A stretch of 64,000 nt of DNA from Vibrio litoralis DSM 17657 (lineage in GTDB: Bacteria > Pseudomonadota > Gammaproteobacteria > Enterobacterales > Vibrionaceae): contig NZ_AUFZ01000003.1 in assembly GCF_000426765.1 (NCBI RefSeq), forward strand, positions 1 through 64,000, in the 5' to 3' direction. The notes beneath the pieces are model-generated. The model did not search any database. It saw only the letters and a program-made list of their open reading frames with translations, and had not been told where the DNA came from. How positions within the stretch are numbered: the first letter of the stretch is position 1; each line of letters begins with the position of its first letter. Shown in pieces: positions 1-9,141 of the stretch. The translations under genes and the position numbers were made by a program.

Positions 1-270
1 GGGACAAACTAGCGGGATGTTAGCCAGCTTAAATACCGAGTCTAGAAATCCTTGCAGTGCTCTCAACGGCATAGAGAATATGCGTTTCACCATCAGTGCA
101 GTAGTAATGGCTAAGTCGCTGAATTGGCGAGGTCTGCCGCGCTTGCCTTGCTTGTTTTGCTTCCACTCGGCTATCGCTTCCTCATCAATCCAAAAGGTCA
201 GAGAACCACGGTTTATTAAGGCTTTGTTGTACTGCGTCCAGTTAGTTGTTTTGTAACGAGGTTTAGGCAT
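1..270 (-). CDS. IS5-family transposase, N-terminal part (runs off window)
   Basis: Reading leftwards from the ATG at 270 gives about 90 residues starting MPKPRYKTTNWTQYNKAL, with the segment RGRPRQFSDLAITTALMVKR. This is the usual N-terminal domain of IS5/IS1182-like DDE transposases. The product would cut and join the ends of its own element. The gene is incomplete only because the window ends. The C-terminal half of a related transposase is at 55562-56023. Confidence 0.8.
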   Translation of the reverse strand, partial: MPKPRYKTTNWTQYNKALINRGSLTFWIDEEAIAEWKQNKQGKRGRPRQFSDLAITTALMVKRIFSMPLRALQGFLDSVFKLANIPLVCP

Positions 271-350
271 GAGGCTACGACGATTAATGGGTGTAGCCGA
301 TCAGATCGTAGCTTCTTGATTTAGTTCCATCGATTTAAGCAACAAAGCCC
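1..350 (-). mobile_element. IS5-family insertion sequence, one end only
   Basis: The terminal inverted repeat lies at about 337-350; read leftwards it begins GGGCTTTGTTGCTTAA, typical of the IS5/IS903-like end. Inside it is the start of a transposase gene. The rest of the element is beyond the left edge, so its other end and target duplication cannot be checked. A nearly identical end occurs at 56062-56077 in a second, truncated copy. Confidence 0.8.
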
Positions 351-720
351 ATATCTAGTACGGGTTCAGTGGCATATTCCTTAAATGTTAGATCTGTATC
401 TTGCATTTTAGGGCCAGTTTACAACCACTTAGCACTATACCCTCGATTGAATCTTGTATATGGCCTCTTCCTTGACTCGTAACGCGCCCTTTGAGTGATC
501 ACACCACTTTCGTGAGTCGTAACGCGCACTTTGTGCATATCTAATACGGGTTCAGTGCATATTCCTTAAATGTTAGATCTGTATCTTGCATTTTAGTTTT
601 GTTTACAACCACTTAGCACTATGCCCTCGTTTGAATCTTGTATATGACCTCTTCCTTGAGTCGTAACGCGCCCTTTGAGTGATCACGCCACTTGTGTGAG
701 TCGTAATGCGCCTTTTGACG
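351..720. repeat. Tandem duplication of about 186 bp next to the IS end
   Basis: Copy 1 (351-536) and copy 2 (537-about 720) are close to 90% identical by eye. Both start ATATCTARTACGGGTTCAGT and contain TTCCTTAAATGTTAGATCTG and two copies of a TCGTAACGCGC-type motif. The array abuts the IS5 inverted repeat directly. A shorter, more diverged motif copy lies near 826. No reading frame of note is present. Confidence 0.75.
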
Positions 721-1332
721 AACCCACCATTCGTGAATTCAGAAATCGCTCTTTCATTAAGCTTTATCGGTACTAGGATGGCGCAACATTACGCTATAGA
801 TATTGAAGGTCTGGTCAGTGATGTGAATCGTAACTCGCACTTCAGTATATTACAGATAATGGATGCCTCATCGATGTATTTCTAACATCAGATCATTAGT
901 AAGCTAATGGCCTACCTTAAGATACAATTTCCCCCCGCAATCAATTAATTAATTGAGAATTATTATCAATACAATGTAAGGCAAATACTCACGTTATGAG
1001 AAAATTCTCATTTCTGTATAAATTGTTTCATTCATGAATTGCAGTTTTATCAATTAACACGATTTATGAAACGTGACTCACGGAGTAGATTTATGCAGGG
1101 CTATAAGCACCACTAGAGCCTTAAGCAAACTACTAATCTGATCTAGTTCACATAAATATAAACGCTAATGTCAGGTTGGGTGGGAAACAAAAATTCTCAT
1201 AGTTTTATCGTTCAGCATTGTTAACACTCTCTCTATCTAATGTGCTCTATATTTTGTTTCTGCTGGTTTGTCCCTGAACAGACGCGGCATAAGAATGGGG
1301 CATAAAGTGACAAAACAATAGAGAGATAATTT
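721..1332. other. Non-coding stretch upstream of the DcuC-type gene
   Basis: No convincing gene is seen. The stretch holds two Fur-box-like palindromes (954-968 and 997-1010, listed separately) and presumably the promoter of the gene at 1333, whose ribosome-binding site is the AGAGAG about 10 bases before the ATG. Confidence 0.5.
954..1010. promoter_or_regulatory. Two Fur-box-like palindromes
   Basis: TGAGAATTATTATCA (954-968) fits the 7-1-7 Fur operator TGATAATNATTATCA with one changed base. TGAGAAAATTCTCA (997-1010) is a related palindrome one helical-turn multiple away. No iron-uptake gene follows; the nearest gene, 320 bp on, is a DcuC-type transporter. They may be left over from a lost neighbour, or may control the C4-dicarboxylate operon. 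Confidence 0.5.
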
Positions 1333-2694
1333 ATGGTTGCTTTACTTGCGTTACCTATTGTATTTGGTGCGGGTCTCCTGATTACAAAAAAATATAATAC
1401 TCAAGCGGTGCTATTTGGTACTGGGCTATTAATGATGTTAATTGGTGCTTTTTCAGGCCACGTTGATTTTGTGCCTAAAGGGACAGCTAGCTCTGGCTCT
1501 GTGTTTGTCGATTTCTTCTTAGCAATTAAAGCCATAAGTTCCGGCACATTAGCGAAACTTGGCCTTATCATTATGGCTGTCGGGGGTTTTTCAAAATACA
1601 TGGGCCATATTGGCGCGGCTAATGCTTTGGTATCGATTGCCACCAAGCCACTATCCATGATTAAAAATCCTTACATCATTTTGGCATTAAGCTATTTATT
1701 AGGCCAAAGTTTAAACGTATTTATACCAAGTGCTGTTGGCCTTGCCATGTTGCTATTGGTTGCGCTTTACCCAGTTTTAGTAGGCATAGGTTGTACTCCC
1801 GCCTCGGTTGCTGCTGTGCTAGCAACAACAGCTTGTCTTGATTTAGGTCCTGCATCTGGCACCGCCAACAAAGCGGCAGAAGTCATTGGTATTGATGCTG
1901 CAAGTTACTTTATTGAACATCAACTATTTATTGGCGTAATTACCGCACTAGTGATCGCTGCACTACACTTCGTATCACAAAAATATTTCGATAAGAAAGA
2001 TGCAGAAAAAGGCGTTGAATATGAACTGCAAGCCAAAGAAATTGAGGTGCGCGATGCTCCTACATGGTTTGCTTTCTTACCTATTTTGCCTCTATTCATG
2101 CTTTTGGCTTTCAGTAAATTCGCTATTACCTCAGTCAAAATTGATGTCGTAACCGCTATGTTTATTTCATTGGCCATCGCGATGTTATGTGACTTTATAT
2201 ACTCTCGTGATGGCCGCAAAGTTGCGGATTCACTTAAAGTGTATTTAAAAGGAATGGGTGATGTTTTTTCTAGTGTTGTCTCTTTAATTATTGCAGCACA
2301 AACCTTCGTGGTTGGCTTAACAGCAATTGGCTTTATCGATGGATTATTACACTTATCATCGCACCTTGGTTTTGGTTATATGATGATGGTATTACTGATG
2401 ATTGCCATTATTGGTATTACTTCTTTCTTATCAGGCTCTGGTAACGCAGCATTTTATAGTTTTTCTAACTTAGCTCCTGATGTTGCAGCACAAGTTGGCG
2501 TATCAACTGCCGCACTTGCCCTACCAATGCAATTATCTGCGGGTATCTTCCGCTCATTCTCACCGGTTTCAGGAGTTGTCATTGCCTGTGCAGGGGTTGC
2601 AAACATTCCGCCAACAGAGCTAGTAAAACGTACTTTTATCCCTATGGTTGGTGGGTTGTTAACCGTTATTCTAGTGACGTTCCTTGGTGCTTAA
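1333..2694 (+). CDS. dcuC: C4-dicarboxylate transporter, DcuC family
   Basis: A 453-residue, strongly hydrophobic protein with about 12 membrane segments. It resembles E. coli DcuC (461 residues) in length and across several segments: the N-terminal AVLFGTGLLMM region, SGSGNAAFYSFSNLAPD near residue 370 and FSPVSGVVIACAGVA near 400. DcuC-type carriers move succinate, fumarate, malate or aspartate across the inner membrane. It starts a probable three-gene operon with a lyase (27-bp gap) and malic enzyme, which suggests uptake of a C4 acid or a compound cleaved to one. The symbol names the family; the exact substrate is inferred. Confidence 0.85.
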   Translation: MVALLALPIVFGAGLLITKKYNTQAVLFGTGLLMMLIGAFSGHVDFVPKGTASSGSVFVDFFLAIKAISSGTLAKLGLIIMAVGGFSKYMGHIGAANALVSIATKPLSMIKNPYIILALSYLLGQSLNVFIPSAVGLAMLLLVALYPVLVGIGCTPASVAAVLATTACLDLGPASGTANKAAEVIGIDAASYFIEHQLFIGVITALVIAALHFVSQKYFDKKDAEKGVEYELQAKEIEVRDAPTWFAFLPILPLFMLLAFSKFAITSVKIDVVTAMFISLAIAMLCDFIYSRDGRKVADSLKVYLKGMGDVFSSVVSLIIAAQTFVVGLTAIGFIDGLLHLSSHLGFGYMMMVLLMIAIIGITSFLSGSGNAAFYSFSNLAPDVAAQVGVSTAALALPMQLSAGIFRSFSPVSGVVIACAGVANIPPTELVKRTFIPMVGGLLTVILVTFLGA

Positions 2695-2721
2695 GCCGTT
2701 ATGATGAAAAGAGAAAATACT

Positions 2722-4080
2722 ATGCTAGGACAAAATACATCGGTTTTTGATTCCGACCTTTATTCTCCTTTATTTACTCAAAAAGAAATGAAGCAAGTTT
2801 GGTCGGATACCAATCTCATCCATTGCTGGCTACGCTTTGAAACCGCTATTGCCAAGGTGCAAGCTCAGTTAGGCATCATCCCATCTGAGGCAGCCGAAGC
2901 AATTAAGCAGGCTTGTGAAACTATCGAGATTGACTGGCAACGCTTGTCTGCCGACACCGAATCGGTAGGAATGGCAATCAAGCCCCTGATCGACCAAGTG
3001 TGTGAGCATGGCGATGACCAGGTTAAACAATATTTGCACTGGGGATGCACTACTCAAGATTTACTTGATACCAGTTTAGCCATGCGATTAAAGCAAAGCT
3101 TAACCATTATTCGTAGGCAGTTACATGAGTTAGGTGAACATTTAAAGTCTATGGCTATAGAGCATAAAGACACCGTTTGTGTCGCTCGCACTAACTCGAT
3201 GGATGCATTACCAACGACTTGGGGGCTACAAGTTAGCTCCTATCTGCAAGAAATCAGCCGTCATATTGTTCGTCTTGATGCCTTGCATAGTCGCGCAACC
3301 ACTGGCATGTATGGTGGTGCGGTTGGTAACCTTTCTTCTATTGGTTCTCAAGGGTTATCGGTTCGAAAAGCTTTGTTTATAGAGTTGGAATTAACTCAAC
3401 CGCAAGGCCTTAATAATGGAAGTCTAGATAACATTGTGGAAGTCGTGCAATTTTTTGCTTTAATCCATGGTTCGCTTTGCCGTATAGCAAATGATGTTGA
3501 AACTATGGGTCGTGCTTCGATTGCAGAGCTGCGCGAAGGTGAAGGTGGTGGTGGCTCAAGCACCATGCCTCATAAAGCAAACCCAAGAGCAAGCAATATA
3601 ATCCAAACGCTTTCTCGTATGGGATGGATGTATGCCAGCAGTGCTCCCAATATGATGGATCAACAGGATTTACGTGCCGCCTCAATGCGCATGCTCAATT
3701 GGAGCTTAGTACCTGAATCTGCATTAACCGTTTCTACCAGTCTCGAACGAGCAATACGTCTTATCAAGCACTTAATCGTCAACGAACAAACGATGAAAGA
3801 TAATTTTGCTGCCTCGCGCAACTTCATCATGTCTGAAGCGGTCATGATGACATTAGCGAAAAAAGTCGGTCGTAATAACAGCTATTTAGCACTAAAAGAT
3901 GCGGTGGCTCAAGCTGCAACAACCGACTCACTCGAACAAGCCCTAAGAGCTACGTCTTCTATCTCGGATATCTTGACCGACCAAGAAATCGCTGAAGCGT
4001 GTAATCCACAGAACTATCTTGGCTGCAATCAAGAATTAATCCAAGAAGCGATTCAACAATTTGAACAAGTGGCACCATAA
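2722..4080 (+). CDS. Fumarase/aspartase-superfamily lyase (adenylosuccinate lyase / PcaB-like)
   Basis: About 452 residues. The superfamily signature [11 protein letters not shown] (usual form GSSxMPxKxNP) lies near residue 280, and the catalytic segments [13 protein letters not shown] (near 105) and [14 protein letters not shown] are visible. These enzymes eliminate an amine or acid from a succinyl group, usually releasing fumarate, as homotetramers. The overall look is closest to adenylosuccinate lyase and 3-carboxymuconate cycloisomerase, but a housekeeping purB is unlikely beside DcuC and malic enzyme. An amino-acid- or dicarboxylate-catabolic lyase is more likely. The ATG at 2722 is preferred over the one at 2701 because AAAGAGAAA precedes it. 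The stop overlaps the maeA start by one base. Confidence 0.8.
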   Translation: MLGQNTSVFDSDLYSPLFTQKEMKQVWSDTNLIHCWLRFETAIAKVQAQLGIIPSEAAEAIKQACETIEIDWQRLSADTESVGMAIKPLIDQVCEHGDDQVKQYLHWGCTTQDLLDTSLAMRLKQSLTIIRRQLHELGEHLKSMAIEHKDTVCVARTNSMDALPTTWGLQVSSYLQEISRHIVRLDALHSRATTGMYGGAVGNLSSIGSQGLSVRKALFIELELTQPQGLNNGSLDNIVEVVQFFALIHGSLCRIANDVETMGRASIAELREGEGGGGSSTMPHKANPRASNIIQTLSRMGWMYASSAPNMMDQQDLRAASMRMLNWSLVPESALTVSTSLERAIRLIKHLIVNEQTMKDNFAASRNFIMSEAVMMTLAKKVGRNNSYLALKDAVAQAATTDSLEQALRATSSISDILTDQEIAEACNPQNYLGCNQELIQEAIQQFEQVAP

Positions 4081-5765
4081 TGAGTACTCAAAACCGACTA
4101 TTTATCCGTCAAGCAGGTAATACTTTGCTTAACACTCCACTGCTCAATAAGGGCAGCGCCTTTACGCTAACTGAACGTAGAAATTTTAACTTAACAGGTT
4201 TATTGCCACACAATATTGAGAGTATTGAAGAACAAGCCGATCGTGCTTATGAACAATTTTCATCAATGGCCAGTGGTATGGATCAACATATCTACCTTCG
4301 TAATATTCAAGATACTAACGAAACCTTATATTACAAACTGCTTAATAATCACATTGAAGAGATGATGCCGATTATCTACACCCCGACAGTTGGTGAAGCG
4401 TGTCAGAACTTCTCACAAATTTATCGTCGAAATCGCGGGTTATTTTTATGTTATGAAGATAAAGATCAACTTGAAGAAATGATTAACAACGCTCCAAACT
4501 CCGATGTACGTGTGATTGTTATCACCGATGGTGAGCGTATCCTTGGCCTAGGAGATCAGGGAATTGGTGGCATGGGCATTCCCATAGGGAAACTCGCCCT
4601 TTATACCGCATGTGGCGGAATCAATCCTGAATATACCTTACCGATAGTGATTGATGTCGGCACCAATAACTCTAAATTATTATCTGACCCGCTTTACATG
4701 GGCTGGCGTCACCCGCGATTATCTACCGCTCAATATGATCACTTTATTGATGATTGTCTAAAAGCATTACATAAACGCTGGCCCAAAGCATTGATTCAAT
4801 TTGAAGATTTTGCTCAGGCAAATGCTATGCCTATTTTGCAGCGATACAAAGACAAACTGTGCTGCTTTAATGATGATATTCAAGGTACTGCTTCTGTCAC
4901 TGTCGGAACTTTGCTTTCCGCTGCCAATGCTAGCGGTAAACCTCTAAGTCAACAAAAGATTGCTTTCGCTGGAGCAGGATCTGCAGGGTGTGGCATTGCA
5001 GAAGCTATCATCGCTCAAATGGTAAAAGAAGGCATTAGTGAACAACAGGCTAGACAACAAGTTTTCATGATCGATCGCTGGGGTATGCTAGAACAAGGAA
5101 TGAGTAACTTACTGTCATTCCAACAAAAACTTACTCAACCACAGTCCATTCGTAAACAATGGAAAATAAAAGCCAATCAGGATATCAGTTTATTAGATGT
5201 TATTACTCATGCTAAACCAGATGTGCTAATTGGAGTGACTGGTGTCGCTGGTTTATTTAATCAGCAAATTATCAGTGCATTATGCGCAGGCTGTGAACAC
5301 CCTATGGTGCTACCACTCTCTAACCCAACTAATCGAGTAGAGGCAACACCGCAAGACATTATTACCTGGTCTCAAGGAAAAGCGATCGTAGCAACAGGTA
5401 GCCCATTTCCAGATGTGCATTACCAAGGTCAAACCTATCCAATCGCTCAATGTAACAACAGTTATATTTTCCCTGGAGTCGGTTTGGGCGTCTTAGTTAG
5501 CGAAGCAACTCGTATTACCAATGACATGTTACAAGTTGCCAGTGAAGCATTAGCCGAACTATCTCCTATGGCAAACGGTAGCAACAGGTTGTTGCCACCA
5601 TTACAAGACATCCAAGAAGTATCAAAACATATAGCTTTAGCGGTTGCCAAAAAAGCTATTGAACAAAAAGTAGCAGCACCTCGTTCAGAAGCACGACTTA
5701 GCAGTAAACTCGATGAGTTATTTTGGCAGGCTAAGTATGCAGAATATCGACGTATTGCATCTTGA
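4080..5765 (+). CDS. maeA: NAD-dependent malic enzyme (oxaloacetate-decarboxylating)
   Basis: 561 residues, the usual length of the MaeA/SfcA type (565 in E. coli). It converts malate plus NAD to pyruvate, CO2 and NADH. Visible motifs are YTPTVGEAC near residue 99, [16 protein letters not shown] near 155, the metal-binding FNDDIQGTA near 263, the dinucleotide fold [12 protein letters not shown] near 298 and [13 protein letters not shown] near 415. TAATG overlap with the lyase gene indicates translational coupling. If the lyase makes fumarate, a fumarase elsewhere would supply malate to this enzyme. A strong hairpin follows the stop. Confidence 0.95.
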   Translation: MSTQNRLFIRQAGNTLLNTPLLNKGSAFTLTERRNFNLTGLLPHNIESIEEQADRAYEQFSSMASGMDQHIYLRNIQDTNETLYYKLLNNHIEEMMPIIYTPTVGEACQNFSQIYRRNRGLFLCYEDKDQLEEMINNAPNSDVRVIVITDGERILGLGDQGIGGMGIPIGKLALYTACGGINPEYTLPIVIDVGTNNSKLLSDPLYMGWRHPRLSTAQYDHFIDDCLKALHKRWPKALIQFEDFAQANAMPILQRYKDKLCCFNDDIQGTASVTVGTLLSAANASGKPLSQQKIAFAGAGSAGCGIAEAIIAQMVKEGISEQQARQQVFMIDRWGMLEQGMSNLLSFQQKLTQPQSIRKQWKIKANQDISLLDVITHAKPDVLIGVTGVAGLFNQQIISALCAGCEHPMVLPLSNPTNRVEATPQDIITWSQGKAIVATGSPFPDVHYQGQTYPIAQCNNSYIFPGVGLGVLVSEATRITNDMLQVASEALAELSPMANGSNRLLPPLQDIQEVSKHIALAVAKKAIEQKVAAPRSEARLSSKLDELFWQAKYAEYRRIAS

Positions 5766-5789
5766 TATCCCCAACATAGTTGGATAAAA

Positions 5790-5826
5790 ATAAACCAGAG
5801 AATTCAAGTTGAATACTCTGGTTTAT
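5790..5826. terminator. Bidirectional hairpin between maeA and the RpiR-type gene
   Basis: ATAAACCAGAG pairs exactly with CTCTGGTTTAT around an 15-base loop whose AATTCAA/TTGAAT can also pair. It sits between two convergent genes, so it probably ends transcription from both sides. Confidence 0.7.
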
Positions 5827-5852
5827 CGAAAATATAAACTTTATCAAAAAGA

Positions 5853-6734
5853 TTAATCAGCGGAGAAGGTACCAAAAAACTGAAAAAGCTCTTCCAGAAT
5901 GGCAAAATTGCCCTCCCCTGCACTTTTCTCATAAGACAGATGCAAAATTAACTCCACAAACATAAACCCAGCCATTCGACTTTGGAATATCGTTTGTGTT
6001 TCACTCGGTAATACAAACTGTAAATCACTATATTTACCATAAGGGTTTGAACTAGCATTGGTAATAAGTACAACCGATGCATGTTTTTTCTTAAACCACC
6101 GAGCAATATCATGAGCCACACTATTAAATCGATAATAAGAGAAAACCACTAATACATCGTCTTTTTTAACATCGATAAGCCTTTTGGGTAATTCACCAAT
6201 ATCTAAATTCAGCAATGCCACATCACCGCGCATATATTTGATTAGCGTTGAAAAGTGCATCGCCATAGCTGCAGAAGATGATGGCCCAACCACATAAATT
6301 TTCCGCTCTGTATCCATAAACAAATCAATAGCCTTATCAAGGCAATCAATATTGATGCTATTGGTAAATTTATTAATGAGTTGTTGAATCTGACTAGAGA
6401 ATTCATGAACTAAAGGTGGCGTGTCTTGAGGTTTCCTCTCTCGCTCTTCATGATAAATATCAATCGGAGCAGACATCTGATTATCTTTTAATCCATCTTT
6501 CAAGGCAGATTTAAATGCCGCATACCCAGTAAAGCCCAATTTATTTAAAAAGCGCCCTATTGTTGCTTTACTCACGTCTGCATTCGTCGCAAGGTCCACA
6601 ATACCGTGATAGGGTAACTCACCAAAATGCTCTGCAATATATGTGTGTAAAGATTTTTCAGAATCGGTCAATTGCTCAATACGTGAAACCAATTGGCAAT
6701 AACCGTGATAGGTTAACTGAATATTAGAAGTCAT
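5853..6734 (-). CDS. RpiR/MurR-family transcriptional regulator
   Basis: 293 residues with the two expected domains. An N-terminal helix-turn-helix (about residues 20-80, including ATNADVSKATIGRFLNKLGF) is followed by a SIS sugar-phosphate isomerase-like domain (about 125-255, including VVGPSSSAAMAMHF). Such regulators sense phosphosugars or related metabolites. It is convergent with the dcuC-lyase-maeA operon, making that operon a plausible target, but no operator was identified. About 580 bp of apparently empty DNA lies upstream. Confidence 0.88.
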   Translation of the reverse strand: MTSNIQLTYHGYCQLVSRIEQLTDSEKSLHTYIAEHFGELPYHGIVDLATNADVSKATIGRFLNKLGFTGYAAFKSALKDGLKDNQMSAPIDIYHEERERKPQDTPPLVHEFSSQIQQLINKFTNSINIDCLDKAIDLFMDTERKIYVVGPSSSAAMAMHFSTLIKYMRGDVALLNLDIGELPKRLIDVKKDDVLVVFSYYRFNSVAHDIARWFKKKHASVVLITNASSNPYGKYSDLQFVLPSETQTIFQSRMAGFMFVELILHLSYEKSAGEGNFAILEELFQFFGTFSAD

Positions 6735-7313
6735 AATCGCAGTTCAAGTACAAACTAAAAGGGATCACATTTTAGCTCATATAAGGCTTTCATACTTTGT
6801 GAGACATCATATTGCGCGTTAAAAATTAATCAGAATGTTCATCAGGGTTAAATTGTATTCATAAACCCTTATACGGCTGTATATTAAAAAAGATATTAGT
6901 CATAACCAGACTCCGGGGGATACTATTTAGGCAGTAGAACGTAAAACTGATACATTCAAATTTTGTCGCAACCACTCGATCTAGAACATTGATAATGCAG
7001 GCCATTAACCCCAGTTTCTCACCTAGTGGACCACTGGATCTGCTTTATAGTTTAATTTGGTCGTGTTGCTCTAAATCAAGAGTGTATTGACAGAAACATA
7101 CACTAAACTAACCAATTGTTATTTATATGATATTTGATGTGATTGCAAAAATACCTCGCCTCTAATTTTCTGGAAAAATGAAGGCATGCCGATTCTAAAT
7201 CGGATTTATGCTATTGATTTAAATGATTTAATTTATTCTTGATTATAACGTTTTGTATAAAGTCACCACCGTGTTTGCAAAAATACCTCGGCTTTCCTTC
7301 ATGCTTTTGATTT
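6735..7313. other. Gene-free stretch upstream of the RpiR-type gene
   Basis: No credible gene is seen. It includes a 16-bp direct repeat (TTGCAAAAATACCTCG at 7143-7158 and 7275-7290), and its right end was interrupted by the IS66-type element. Sequence up to 6780 probably carries the RpiR-gene promoter. Confidence 0.5.
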
Positions 7314-8895
7314 GTAAGCGTTCACCAGCAAGTTATTGACTAAGCGTTTGCGTAAAAACTGGTTTCGCTGAGGCCGAAGACATTGGGGTACGGTTGCTGT
7401 GAGATCACAGCAGTTACAATACGAGTTAGAGTCTCGAGCGAAGATATCTGCCTCTTCTTGCAGGTTTCTATGAGCGCGTGCAACCTATCTCGGAACTTAT
7501 CGCCTGCATCTGAGGTTGTACCGTAGCTGATTTTTCTTTGAATAACGAACCCGCGTAATCGTCGTTCTGCTTCGTTATTAGTAAGAGGTATTTTGGGGGT
7601 GGTTAAGAACAGCCATAAGCTTTCGCTGTGCTCTTTGAGTTTTCGACATCGCCCTTGATAACGCTGAATTGGGATTTGGCTTGCGCCCTTATCAAGCCAA
7701 TGATTAAAGCGACATCGTATGCGATTCAGTCGGTCGAGGTAGAGTGCTTCATCAATATGGTCAGACTCCCAACGGTGACGAGTGCGAAAAACTAATTTGC
7801 TTAGAAGTAACAGTCGTTGACCAATATTTGCAGCATGACCTCTACCTGCATAATCGGCAATTTGTTGTAGATTTCGAATAACATGCGACCAGCACAGCTG
7901 ATGTCGGTCTGATGAAAGCCAGTTGTAACCGCTATATTGATCACTAACCACGATTCCACTGTAGTCTGAGTCGAGAACCGTTTTTGCTGAGTGCGTTGAA
8001 CGAGAGTAGAGGATTTTCTCATACACTAAGTCATCACTCGACACTAACCAGCACCAACGTAGGCGCTCTTCGTCATTTCTCGAGTGTGACGTTTCATCAA
8101 CATGCACTAGAGGCGCAGATTGTATGTTGGTTTTGATAGCTTGATGAAGTGGCGTCAGCATGGAAGCAATACGGCTTTGCGCTTCACTTATGGCACCCAC
8201 TGAGAAGGTCGTACCAAACTGATCTTGCAGTAATGAGCGTATTTTTCGAACACTAAGGTGATATTGACCAGCCAGTATAGCGATATGACTCATTAGGTTG
8301 GGTCCCATAACCCCTTGAGGAGTGTCGCTTGGCTTTTGTGCTTTTACTGCCTCTCCACACTGCGAGCATTTGCCCGAGTAGAGCCGATATTCGGTAATAT
8401 CTATGCGTGGCGGTGGGATTTCATGAACTTGATGGCGATAAAACGGCTTGTCACTCATTTCGAGGTCGGTGTCACCACAGCAAGAGCATGTGCTTTCAGG
8501 GTAACAATCAACAACTGTATCGGATTCTTTTAGTTCTGAGAGTTGTCGTTTATGCCCTTCGTGACCCTGTTTAGCTCCTCTCGGATTGCGACCACTAGGG
8601 CTTTGAGCTTTTTTCGTTTTTGGCCCATCGGAAGATGGGGATTTCGAAGAATTAGCGCTGCTGGCTTTTAGCCTATCTTCATAGTGGCGTAATTGCTCCC
8701 ATAGCTCGGATATTAACGCATTAGCTTCGTTGATGTCCGATGCAATGGGTGGTGTTGATGAGAATTTGGATTTTTTCTTAGTCATGCAGTCAGCATGAAC
8801 GCTAGGAATGATCACTCAATAGGCAAAGTGGGATCCAGTGCGAATGGTCACGTTTTTTGTGTCAATACGCTGCTGGTGAACGGTTACTTTGATTT
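7306..8895 (-). mobile_element. Complete IS66-family element (ISBst12-like, single gene) with 8-bp target duplication
   Basis: The element spans 7314-8887. Its 27-bp inverted repeats are 7314-7340 (GTAAGCGTTCACCAGC...) and 8861-8887 (reading inwards GTAACCGTTCACCAGC...). Both flanks carry the identical 8-mer TTTGATTT (7306-7313 and 8888-8895), the target-site duplication length of IS66-type elements. There is one long gene and no tnpA/tnpB, as in the ISBst12 subgroup. The exact duplication and intact transposase suggest a fairly recent insertion. Confidence 0.93.
7340..8785 (-). CDS. IS66-family (TnpC-like) transposase
   Basis: About 481 residues from the ATG at 8785; a GTG ten codons upstream is the alternative. 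In order: an N-terminal leucine-zipper-like helix, the NSSKSPSSDGPKTKK linker typical of IS66 TnpC, a zinc-finger with two Cys-x2-Cys pairs (CSCCGDTDLEM and CSQCGE), and a DDE catalytic core containing LVHVDETSHSR and SDQYSGYNWL. The C-terminal PLTNNEAERRLRGFVIQRK carries the catalytic Glu region. It is a mature, apparently intact gene whose stop codon lies in the left inverted repeat. Confidence 0.93.
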   Translation of the reverse strand: MTKKKSKFSSTPPIASDINEANALISELWEQLRHYEDRLKASSANSSKSPSSDGPKTKKAQSPSGRNPRGAKQGHEGHKRQLSELKESDTVVDCYPESTCSCCGDTDLEMSDKPFYRHQVHEIPPPRIDITEYRLYSGKCSQCGEAVKAQKPSDTPQGVMGPNLMSHIAILAGQYHLSVRKIRSLLQDQFGTTFSVGAISEAQSRIASMLTPLHQAIKTNIQSAPLVHVDETSHSRNDEERLRWCWLVSSDDLVYEKILYSRSTHSAKTVLDSDYSGIVVSDQYSGYNWLSSDRHQLCWSHVIRNLQQIADYAGRGHAANIGQRLLLLSKLVFRTRHRWESDHIDEALYLDRLNRIRCRFNHWLDKGASQIPIQRYQGRCRKLKEHSESLWLFLTTPKIPLTNNEAERRLRGFVIQRKISYGTTSDAGDKFRDRLHALIETCKKRQISSLETLTRIVTAVISQQPYPNVFGLSETSFYANA

Positions 8896-9096
8896 AAGTT
8901 CACGGAAAACTTAACGCGTACAGTTTGAGTAAACCAAACAACACTTAATATGCCCAGCAATATGTTGGTTTGCCCTATGAGCAGATTCAGACAACACATC
9001 ACAATACTAGCTCGGGTAAAAAAACCGATAACCACTAACGACTACAGCCCAAGGCAGCAATGTCAATAACCAATAAAAAGTAGTCATTTTTAATAT

Positions 9097-9128
9097 TTAA
9101 TTGTATGTTACAAGTAACATACAATTAA
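9097..9128. promoter_or_regulatory. GntR-type operator overlapping the gntR promoter
   Basis: A 32-bp palindrome, perfect apart from its AA centre: arms of 15 bases built on ATTGTATGTTAC / GTAACATACAAT. The TGTTAC...GTAACA halves match the E. coli GntR/IdnR operator type. It ends 13 bp before the regulator's start codon, so autoregulation is likely. Confidence 0.8.
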
Positions 9129-9141
9129 TAATTTAAGCAAT

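Noticed and set aside
2701..4080. Lyase gene as purB (adenylosuccinate lyase)
   Set aside because: Placement with a C4-dicarboxylate carrier and malic enzyme, and PcaB-like N-terminus, argue against a purine role; no purine gene is near.
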